In this document: in pieces, positions 21,745 to 28,904 of the stretch
How positions within the stretch are numbered: the first letter of the stretch is position 1
Layout: each line of letters begins with the position of its first letter
Origin: Bacteroidales bacterium
GTDB lineage: Bacteria; Bacteroidota; Bacteroidia; Bacteroidales; UBA3663
Direction of reading: 5' to 3'
Length of the DNA: 32,925 bases
Assembly (NCBI GenBank): GCA_016293065.1
Contig: JAEDEY010000016.1
Span: forward strand, 1 to 32,925
Program-made: the position numbers and the translations under genes
Notes under the pieces: model-generated
What the model saw: the letters and a program-made list of their open reading frames with translations, nothing else
Databases searched by the model: none
What the model was told of the DNA's origin: nothing

Positions 21745-22833
21745 ATGAAAACATTGCTTAGAATTCTATTGATTAGTGTCTGTACGATTCCAGCCTTGGC
21801 TGCTCCCGACAAGAAACCCAAGATTATCGACTCATATTATGTCGATGGCTATGGCTTTGTGTGTGATTATGAAAATGCCTATTTTGAGATAAAGGTGCTT
21901 CAGGATGGTGACAGCATCAAGGTACATTCCTACAATGTCATTACCGACAATCCTGTGAGTGTCCAGACCTACAAGGTGCTCAACGATAGTGTGCAGATCA
22001 AGTGGGGCACCCAGTTTATGTTCAATGCCAAGGGTAAGGTTAGCCTCTTTGAGAACATCGATCTTGTGCGAGGTATTGAAGAGGTTATCAAGTACGACGA
22101 TTCGACCCGTGTGGAGCAGCATGTCATCAAGGACGATATCAACAAGACTTCCAAGACTACGTCCTATTATCCTAATGGAAAGATTAAGAACCTATCGCTC
22201 ACCGAGTTGTCGGTCGATAAGAAACATATCAATTCCATCAAGACATGGCATCCCGATGGAAAGCTGAAACGTGAACAAATCATCGAGAACGGCAAGACAA
22301 TAATGCTGAAGACCTACGACGATGAAGGCGAACTTGCATTTTCTCTGCCTTGCCAAGATGGTGACTCTGTCTTCTATAACGCCGAAGGAAACATCATTAC
22401 TCGCAAGAATGCCGTGAGGAGAGGAGTGATCAGACTTGATGGCGACAGCATCAAAATCACGTCGTACAATAACCGGGGACGCTGTATTTCTGTCGAGAAC
22501 TTTATGTCATACAGTCCTGAGTATCCGGTTTCGTGGGGCGTTCAGGAATATTTCTATGCCAATACTCCACAACCAGCCGACAGCGTCTGGATCTTCCGTT
22601 CGGTCAATGGTGACAACCTTATTGAGAAGACTTTCTATCCTGACGGAAAGCTCAAGAGCTCGTCGGTAATGACTTTCGACAATGTCATGGTTCCCAACCG
22701 CGAGTTTCGTCAGTATTATCCGTCTGGTTTGTTGCGCAGATTAGAGAAACATCATGGCGAGAAACTTGTCGAAGGACACATCTACGACAATGAAGGCAAC
22801 GAGGTGTTTCCTTTCTATGAGTTTCAGCAATAA
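21745..22833 (+). CDS. Secreted MORN-like (YwqK-type) repeat protein
   Basis: A signal peptide is evident (residues 1-20, ending PALAA), so the product is exported across the inner membrane. The rest consists of beta-rich repeats with a core Y-Y-P-D/N-G-K-L-K: residues 141-148, 168-175, 297-304 and 324-331, with more degenerate copies at 191-197, 211-217, 241-247 and 347-354. Such repeats occur in MORN_2/YwqK-family proteins, where they form a repeating beta sheet; the ligand is unknown. The start at 21745 follows a TATATTTG box; an upstream ATG at 21643 is rejected because it lies ahead of that box. No partner gene is evident. Confidence 0.78.
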   Translation: MKTLLRILLISVCTIPALAAPDKKPKIIDSYYVDGYGFVCDYENAYFEIKVLQDGDSIKVHSYNVITDNPVSVQTYKVLNDSVQIKWGTQFMFNAKGKVSLFENIDLVRGIEEVIKYDDSTRVEQHVIKDDINKTSKTTSYYPNGKIKNLSLTELSVDKKHINSIKTWHPDGKLKREQIIENGKTIMLKTYDDEGELAFSLPCQDGDSVFYNAEGNIITRKNAVRRGVIRLDGDSIKITSYNNRGRCISVENFMSYSPEYPVSWGVQEYFYANTPQPADSVWIFRSVNGDNLIEKTFYPDGKLKSSSVMTFDNVMVPNREFRQYYPSGLLRRLEKHHGEKLVEGHIYDNEGNEVFPFYEFQQ

Positions 22834-22896
22834 TGTCTATGAAACGAATGTCAGAAGAAATAATGCAGAAAAAAAAGAAAGTTTTTGCTAAAATGC

Positions 22897-22926
22897 TTGC
22901 ACAATAAGAAATAATCATTATCTTTG
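22897..22926 (+). promoter_or_regulatory. Promoter of trpB2
   Basis: TTG (22897-22899), a 19-base spacer and TATCTTTG (22919-22926) match the pattern. It leaves a leader of about 105 nt before the ATG at 23041. Confidence 0.75.
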
Positions 22927-22970
22927 TGCCGAAAATTTGAAGAAATAATAGAAAATTTCTCAAAATTTCG

Positions 22971-22993
22971 CTGAAAAAACATCAATTTTTCAG
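22971..22993 (+). promoter_or_regulatory. Hairpin in the trpB2 leader
   Basis: CTGAAAAA (22971-22978) pairs with TTTTTCAG (22986-22993) across a 7-base loop. It is followed by an 8-codon open frame (23010-23036, MSITSKPN) ending 4 bases before the gene. No tryptophan codon is present, so it is not a classical trp attenuator. Confidence 0.35.
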
Positions 22994-23040
22994 TAATCAT
23001 AAACAAACAATGAGTATAACCTCAAAACCCAATTAAAATT

Positions 23041-24411
23041 ATGAGCACAAAACAGAAACGCTTTATCCTCCCAGAGGATGAGATACCTACACAATGGTAT
23101 AATATCCAGGCAGATATGCCAAACAAGCCACTTCCTCCACTCAATCCTGCTACCAAGCAGCCAATGAAGGCAGAGGATCTCTATCCAGTATTCTCAAAAG
23201 CTTGCTGCGATCAGGAGATGGACACCGAACACGCATGGATCGACATCCCAGAAGAGGTGCGCGACATGTATAAGTATTATCGTTCGACTCCATTGGTTCG
23301 TGCCTACGGACTTGAGAAGGCTCTTGGCACTCCTGCCCATATATATTTTAAAAATGAGTCAGTGAGCCCTGTTGGTTCACATAAGCTCAATTCGGCACTT
23401 GCTCAGGCTTACTATTGCAAGCAGGAGGGTGTCACCAACATCACTACCGAGACAGGCGCTGGCCAGTGGGGTGCAGCTCTCTCTTATGCTGCAAAGGTGT
23501 TCGGACTCGAAGCAGCTGTATATCAGGTTAAGATCAGCTACAACCAGAAGCCATATCGCCGTTCTATTATGCAGGCTTATGGCGCACAGGTAACTCCTTC
23601 GCCATCAATGTCCACACGTGCTGGTAAGGATGTTCTCACCAAGGATCCAAACAACCAAGGTTCGCTAGGTACTGCTATATCTGAGGCAATAGAATTGGCA
23701 ATGAGCACACCAAATTGTAAATATGTGCTTGGTTCGGTGCTCAATCATGTTGCTCTCCATCAGACAGTGATCGGTCTTGAGGCAGAGAAGCAGATGGCAA
23801 TGGCTGGTGAATATCCTGACATCGTGATTGCTTGCTTCGGTGGCGGTTCGAACTTTGGTGGATGTGCTTTCCCATTCATGCGCCACAACATCCTCGATGG
23901 CAAGAAGACCCGTTTCATCGCTGCTGAACCATCAAGCTGTCCAAAGCTCACTCGCGGCGTGTTCCAGTATGACTTCGGTGATCTTTCAGGCCTCACTCCA
24001 CTTCTCCCTATGTACACTCTCGGTCACGACTTCATGCCATCCAACATACATGCAGGAGGCCTTCGATACCATGGTGCCGGTGTCATCGTGTCACAACTTC
24101 TTAAAGACGGTTTCATGGAAGCGGTCGATATCCCACAGTCAGAGACTTTCCAGGCAGGTCTGCTCTTCTCAAAGAGCGAAGGCATCATTCCTGCTCCAGA
24201 ATCTTGCCACGCTATTGCAGCAACAATCCGGGAGGCAAAGAAGTGCATCGAGACAGGCGAGGAGAAGATTATCCTCTTCAACCTTTCAGGTCATGGACTT
24301 ATTGACATGGCTGCCTACGACCAATATCTCTCAGGTTCACTGCATGACTATGAAGTAGACGATGAAGAAGTTAAAAAGTTCACAAAGGAACTCGAACAAA
24401 TCATTAAATAA
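23041..24411 (+). CDS. trpB: TrpB2-type tryptophan synthase beta-like PLP enzyme
   Basis: This PLP-dependent enzyme joins indole and serine to tryptophan in characterised TrpB2 members. The PLP lysine is in SHKLNSALAQ (K115), the TETGAGQWG loop (about 146-154) binds the substrate carboxylate, and a CFGGGSNFGG phosphate loop follows. The length (456 aa) and the N-terminal extension (ILPEDEIPTQWYNI) identify the TrpB2 branch rather than the roughly 400-aa TrpB1. No trpA or other trp genes flank it, so it probably works alone, perhaps salvaging indole. It has its own promoter and terminator. Codon use is biased as in highly expressed genes. Confidence 0.93.
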   Translation: MSTKQKRFILPEDEIPTQWYNIQADMPNKPLPPLNPATKQPMKAEDLYPVFSKACCDQEMDTEHAWIDIPEEVRDMYKYYRSTPLVRAYGLEKALGTPAHIYFKNESVSPVGSHKLNSALAQAYYCKQEGVTNITTETGAGQWGAALSYAAKVFGLEAAVYQVKISYNQKPYRRSIMQAYGAQVTPSPSMSTRAGKDVLTKDPNNQGSLGTAISEAIELAMSTPNCKYVLGSVLNHVALHQTVIGLEAEKQMAMAGEYPDIVIACFGGGSNFGGCAFPFMRHNILDGKKTRFIAAEPSSCPKLTRGVFQYDFGDLSGLTPLLPMYTLGHDFMPSNIHAGGLRYHGAGVIVSQLLKDGFMEAVDIPQSETFQAGLLFSKSEGIIPAPESCHAIAATIREAKKCIETGEEKIILFNLSGHGLIDMAAYDQYLSGSLHDYEVDDEEVKKFTKELEQIIK

Positions 24412-24420
24412 ACAATTTTC

Positions 24421-24449
24421 AATCTCTGAATTTTGGTTCAGAGATTTTT
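24421..24449 (+). terminator. Intrinsic terminator after trpB2
   Basis: AATCTCTGAA (24421-24430) pairs perfectly with TTCAGAGATT (24437-24446) across TTTTGG and runs into TTTTT (24445-24449). Confidence 0.9.
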
Positions 24450-24468
24450 AGTTTCTCTATGTACAATT

Positions 24469-25640
24469 ATGGAAAATCTCAATATAAAATTAGGAAAACG
24501 AATAGATACAACTAATTTTCTTGAGGTTGAAAAAGACTTGTTTGATCAAATAGCTGTAACACCACATAAGACATTGACACTCGATGCAGAAGACCTTGAC
24601 TATATTGCATCAAGCGGTTTGCGTGTATTGCTCTAAATTGCAAAAATTGACAAGACGCTTCGTATCATTTCAAAAATACAGATTTGAAAGTCTATGACAT
24701 CTTCGAAATGACTGGTTTCTCTAAGATTATCAATATCGAAAAGAAACTCCGAAAGATTGACCTCAGCAAATGCACATTGCTAGGTGCGGGTGGTACGGGA
24801 GCTGTGTATCGTATCACACCTGAAGAGATCGTGAAGGTCAATTTCAACCCTGCCACCGATTCAGAGATGATCGAAGAGAAGATGAAGGCGCAGGCAGCAT
24901 TCGTGCTTGGCGTTCCTACAGCTATCTCGTTTGATACTGTCGATTGTGGTGATGGACACAAGGGAGTGGTCTATGAGACTATCAAGAGTTCAACATTAGG
25001 AGAGATGATTGAGGCTGATCCAAACCATTGTGAGGCTATGGTGAAGTCATATATTAAGGCCTTGCGCACCATCAACAGCATTCACACTGACAACCCTCTT
25101 TTCCCAAATGCAATCGACTTCTACGTTGACAGCGTCGAGAAAGCGAAGCCATTCTATACAGAAGAGGAGATAGCAATGCTTAAGCGTCTGGTAGATGCAA
25201 TGCCTCACGGCGACTGCCTCGTGCATGGCGATGCTCACCCAAAGAACCTCATGATTCATGGCGATGAGTCGATGTGGATCGACATGGCAATGGTATGTGT
25301 AGTTCGCCCGATCTACGACATTATTTCATTGGCGTGCATGCTATTCATCTCAAGAGAAGATTTTGCCAAGAAGTTGACAGGTATGTCATTGTCTAACCTC
25401 CAGCGTTTTACCGAGACCTTCATCCGTCTTTACTTCGGAGTGGAAGATGAGGCAGAGATACTCCGCTACAAGAAGATGATGGCACAGCTTTATATGATCC
25501 GTGGTGTGTTTTCGATAGGATTCAATTCTCCTTCGACAATCAAGTCACGTCCTATGATCCTGCAGATGGCACGCGAACGTTTCTTCCCAAATATCGAATC
25601 TATAATTAACACGATAAAGTATTTAGTAGAAAAATCATAA
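24469..25640 (+). pseudogene. Broken STAS-domain / phosphotransferase-kinase fusion (TIGR02172-like)
   Basis: The first 55 codons encode the start of a STAS (anti-sigma factor antagonist) domain with the DYIASSGLRVLL motif where the regulatory serine lies. A TAA at 24634-24636 interrupts it. The same frame then continues IAKIDKTLRIISK and is lost in an A5 run (24671-24675); one extra A would restore NTDLKVYDIFEMTGF and the STAS C-terminus. The kinase half follows: a glycine loop GAGGTGAVYRI, the catalytic HGDAHPKNL and the metal-binding WIDMAMV, as in the aminoglycoside phosphotransferase-like TIGR02172 family. Repaired, the product would be about 390 aa. The kinase part could still be made from an internal start (TTG 24684 or ATG 24708). 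No TAnnTTTG promoter lies between the terminator and the ATG. Confidence 0.75.
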
Positions 25641-25659
25641 CTTTTCTTTCATAATTTTC

Positions 25660-25688
25660 TTGATATTTTGCAAAATTTATTATCTTTG
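25660..25688 (+). promoter_or_regulatory. Promoter of the 5'-nucleotidase gene
   Basis: TTG (25660-25662), an 18-base spacer and TATCTTTG (25681-25688) fit the pattern. The leader would be about 15 nt, A-rich, before the ATG at 25711. Confidence 0.75.
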
Positions 25689-25710
25689 CGCGGCAAAAAG
25701 GAAATAAATT

Positions 25711-27261
25711 ATGCGAAATATTTTGAAAGTACTCCTGACGATACTGCTTTTGAGCAATTATGTGACAGTGATTGCTCAAAAAAGTATAGTAATTTTCTTC
25801 GACAACGACGTGCATTGCAATATTGAAGGTTACCGATATATGGCAGGTATGCGTCAGCGTGTGTCAGCCGATACTGCCTATGTGGCACTTGTCTCGGCTG
25901 GCGATTTTATTCAAGGCGGAACCATCGGAGCAATATCTAAGGGCGAAGCTGTCGTGAAAGTCATCAAAGAGGCTCAATACGACGCAGTTACAGTGGGTAA
26001 TCATGAGTTCGACTATGATGCCGAATATACCAAGAAGCTCATGAGCGAGTACGATATGCCTGTCGTATGCTGCAACTTCGTTGATACCTTGGGTAATGCA
26101 CAGTTCAAGCCATACATCATCTGTGATTATGGCGACAGGAAAGTAGCATACGTCGGTGTCACTACACCCAATACGTTCTATTCCAAGCTTTCTTCTTTCA
26201 TGGATCTGCAAGGTCACTATGTCTATAATTTCAGCCGCTATAACATTTACGACGTGGTGCAGAAAGCTGTGGATGATGCGCGTGCAGAGAATGCTGATTA
26301 TGTAGTTGTTCTTTCACATATTGGAGAGGCACGAGACAGCATTGGTATCTGTTCGCAAGACTTGATAGCAAAAACAAAAGGCATCGATGCACTGATCGAC
26401 GGACATACCCACAGCATCATTGGTCCCAAATACATCAAGAATGTTATCGGAGAGGACGTTCTCGTTGCTCAAACTGGCACTCAGTTTGCCAATATCGGTA
26501 AGCTTGTCATTGATGCAGATGGAAGGGTTTCAGGAGAACTGATTCCTTGCTTCACAGGCAATCTTGATTTGCTCAATGAAGACAAGCATGTGGCTCAAGT
26601 TGTGGATAGCATAACAATGTTTTACCAGAGTATTACCAGCGTACCTGTGGGACACTCATCTTTCGACCTTTTGATTGAAGACGAGAATGATGTCCTCTTG
26701 GTGCGTAAACAGGAGAATCAGGCAGGAAATCTTGTTTCAGATGCCATCAGATTGTGCACTAATGCTGATGTGGCATTGGTCAATGGTGGAGCCATCCGCA
26801 ACTCTTGTCATGCCGGTAACCTAAAACGTGGCGACATCATCGGTATGTGCCCATACGACAACGATATCATTTCTCTTGTAATCACTGGCCAACAGATCAT
26901 AGATGTTCTCAATTCCTCTATTAGACATCTGCCTGAAGTGCACGGTAACTTCCCGCAGGTATCGGGTATCAGCTTCAAGATCAACGTCACTGGCGACCAC
27001 AACAACTTTGTGAGCGATGTCAAAATATTGAATCCCAAGAATGGGAAATACACAAAGATAAAGAAGAAAAAAAACTATCGTTTTGCCACTACAAATTACT
27101 TTATTGGTTCAGAGGAATTTCAGGTGCTCAAAAATCAGTATTCCGAATATATCAATCATCACATTTCCTATAGTCAAGCGGTTATCGACCTAATACATGA
27201 TGTATATCAGGGCGAGATTCCAATCTCATATAGCAGAGTAGAAGGCAGAATAATATTATGA
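25711..27261 (+). CDS. Secreted 5'-nucleotidase / UshA-family metallophosphatase
   Basis: A signal peptide (residues 1-22, ending VIA before QKS) directs the protein to the periplasm or surface. The calcineurin-like metallophosphatase domain shows DNDVH (31-35; usually NDxHG), GDFIQGG (64-70), GNHEFDY (96-102), SH (H203) and GHTH (231-234), so the two-metal site is complete. The C-terminal 5'-nucleotidase domain has NLVSDAIR and NGGAIRN around residues 345-370. Length 516 aa is standard. Such enzymes dephosphorylate nucleotides or related phosphates for nucleoside and phosphate scavenging; the exact substrate is unclear. It has its own promoter. Confidence 0.93.
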   Translation: MRNILKVLLTILLLSNYVTVIAQKSIVIFFDNDVHCNIEGYRYMAGMRQRVSADTAYVALVSAGDFIQGGTIGAISKGEAVVKVIKEAQYDAVTVGNHEFDYDAEYTKKLMSEYDMPVVCCNFVDTLGNAQFKPYIICDYGDRKVAYVGVTTPNTFYSKLSSFMDLQGHYVYNFSRYNIYDVVQKAVDDARAENADYVVVLSHIGEARDSIGICSQDLIAKTKGIDALIDGHTHSIIGPKYIKNVIGEDVLVAQTGTQFANIGKLVIDADGRVSGELIPCFTGNLDLLNEDKHVAQVVDSITMFYQSITSVPVGHSSFDLLIEDENDVLLVRKQENQAGNLVSDAIRLCTNADVALVNGGAIRNSCHAGNLKRGDIIGMCPYDNDIISLVITGQQIIDVLNSSIRHLPEVHGNFPQVSGISFKINVTGDHNNFVSDVKILNPKNGKYTKIKKKKNYRFATTNYFIGSEEFQVLKNQYSEYINHHISYSQAVIDLIHDVYQGEIPISYSRVEGRIIL

Positions 27262-27290
27262 TATAATTTTGAAAAAAATATATTGTATAT

Positions 27291-27322
27291 CTTGCAAGGT
27301 TGTAGGAAATATCGTAAATTTG
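27291..27322 (+). promoter_or_regulatory. Promoter of the PurF-like gene
   Basis: CTTG (27291-27294), a 20-base spacer and TAAATTTG (27315-27322) fit the pattern, 38 bases before the ATG at 27361. Confidence 0.7.
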
Positions 27323-27360
27323 CGCGTAAAATATTTGGATAATATAAAATTGATATAACT

Positions 27361-28842
27361 ATGGCAGGCTTTTTTGGTGCGGTTAGTAAGACTTCGAGCG
27401 TTACAGACGTTTTCTATGGCACTGACTATAACTCTCATCTTGGCACTCGTCGAGGTGGAATGTGTATGTACGATTCCGATAAGGATAGTTTCGTTAGAAA
27501 AATCCATTCGCTTGAAAGTTCTTATTTCCGAACAAAATTCGAAGAAGAACTGCCCGAGTTTTCAGGCAATTCAGGCATTGGAATAATCAGCGATACCGAC
27601 GCACAACCACAACTCTTCAACTCGCATCTCGGTCGTTTTGCTATTTGCACCGTAGCCAAGATAATCAACCTGCAGGAAATTGCCCAGAAGCTCCTAGACT
27701 CTGGAATGCATCTCACCGAGTTTACCTCTGGTCGCATTAATCCTACTGAGGTTGTTGGATGCCTTATCGTCAAGGGCAAAGACTTTGTCGATGGCATCGA
27801 GAATGTGTTCCGCGAAGTCAAAGGCTCTTGCACCATGCTTATCCTCACCGAACATGGCATCATAGCAGCTCGTGACTCTTGGGGACGTACACCGATTGTC
27901 GTTGGTAAGCGCGAAGGTGCTTTTGCTGTAACAAGCGAATCCTCATCATTCCCAAATCTTGGTTTCGAGATTGACCATTTCCTTGGCCCTGGCGAAATAG
28001 TGATGATCAATTCCGATGGCATAAAGCAGCTGCGCCGTCCAAACAAAAGATGCCAGGTTTGCGCCTTCCTTTGGGTTTATTATGGCTTCCCTACAAGCGA
28101 TTATGAGGGGAGAAACACCGAAGAGGTGCGCAACCAGTGTGGCTATGTCATGGGCAAGGAAGACGACGCTGTAGTCGATTGCTCTTGCGGGATTCCCGAC
28201 TCAGGTGTCGGTATGGCTATAGGTTATGCTGCCGGTCATGGTGTTCCATACCAGCGTGCCATTTCGAAATATACACCAACATGGCCACGTAGCTTTACTC
28301 CAGCCAACCAAGAGATGAGAGAGCTGGTGGCTAAGATGAAACTCATACAGAACAAGGCTATTCTGAAAGACAAGAAGGTGCTCTTCTGCGACGACTCTAT
28401 CGTGCGTGGCACTCAGCTTCGCGACAATACCTATTGCCTGTATGAGGCAGGAGCAAAAGAGGTGCACATGCGAATAGCTTGCCCACCACTCATCTATGGC
28501 TGCCGTTTCATCAATTTCACTTCGTCGAAGAGCGATATGGAGCTGCTCACACGTCGCATCATACAGGAGTTTGAAGGTCCTGAAGCAGCGCAAGATCCTG
28601 AACGACTTAAAGCTTATGCCACAACTGATTCTCCAGAGTACAACCGTATGGTTGAGCATATCAGAGACCGCTTCGGTCTTACTTCTCTCAAATTTACAAA
28701 GATGGAAACGCTTATCGAGGCCATAGGTTTACCGAAGTGTCAAATCTGTACGCATTGCTTTGATGGTTCGAGTCAGTTCACTCTCGAAAAGGAAAACCTC
28801 GACAACGATCTATTCTCACAATCAACCATAGATTTCAAATAA
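27361..28842 (+). CDS. PurF-like amidophosphoribosyltransferase lacking the glutaminase cysteine
   Basis: The fold is that of glutamine PRPP amidotransferase: an N-terminal Ntn-type domain (about 1-220) and a C-terminal phosphoribosyltransferase domain with the PRPP motif VLFCDDSIVRGT (340-351). However, the chain begins MAGFFG instead of MCGI.G, so the catalytic Cys2 is Ala, and the usual HNGNL glutamine-pocket region reads VAKIIN (98-103). Cysteines at the positions of the Bacillus PurF [4Fe-4S] ligands remain: C234, one of C374/C381, and the CQIC pair C460/C463. At 493 aa it is full length. It may use free ammonia or have another role. A similar Gly/Ala variant is, as I recall, common in Bacteroidales beside a normal PurF elsewhere. 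No pur genes adjoin it. Confidence 0.88.
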   Translation: MAGFFGAVSKTSSVTDVFYGTDYNSHLGTRRGGMCMYDSDKDSFVRKIHSLESSYFRTKFEEELPEFSGNSGIGIISDTDAQPQLFNSHLGRFAICTVAKIINLQEIAQKLLDSGMHLTEFTSGRINPTEVVGCLIVKGKDFVDGIENVFREVKGSCTMLILTEHGIIAARDSWGRTPIVVGKREGAFAVTSESSSFPNLGFEIDHFLGPGEIVMINSDGIKQLRRPNKRCQVCAFLWVYYGFPTSDYEGRNTEEVRNQCGYVMGKEDDAVVDCSCGIPDSGVGMAIGYAAGHGVPYQRAISKYTPTWPRSFTPANQEMRELVAKMKLIQNKAILKDKKVLFCDDSIVRGTQLRDNTYCLYEAGAKEVHMRIACPPLIYGCRFINFTSSKSDMELLTRRIIQEFEGPEAAQDPERLKAYATTDSPEYNRMVEHIRDRFGLTSLKFTKMETLIEAIGLPKCQICTHCFDGSSQFTLEKENLDNDLFSQSTIDFK

Positions 28843-28846
28843 AACA

Positions 28847-28883
28847 AATAGTCCTGCAAGCAATTTGCTTACAGGACTATTTT
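28847..28883. terminator. Bidirectional terminator between the PurF-like gene and leuS
   Basis: AATAGTCCTG (28847-28856) pairs with CAGGACTATT (28872-28881); after one mismatch an inner AAGCA/TGCTT stem extends it. T-rich flanks on both strands (TTTT to 28883; TTTGTTTTATTTG on minus) suit both convergent genes. Confidence 0.85.
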
Positions 28884-28904
28884 ATCATGTATGCGTCGTC
28901 AGTG

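Noticed and set aside
21600..21821. 74-residue N-terminal extension of murB
   Set aside because: It overlaps the consensus murB promoter and the start of the divergent gene; the family begins at the 21599 ATG.
23010..23036. Classical tryptophan attenuator for trpB2
   Set aside because: The small leader frame has no Trp codon and there is no terminator with a U-run between it and the gene.
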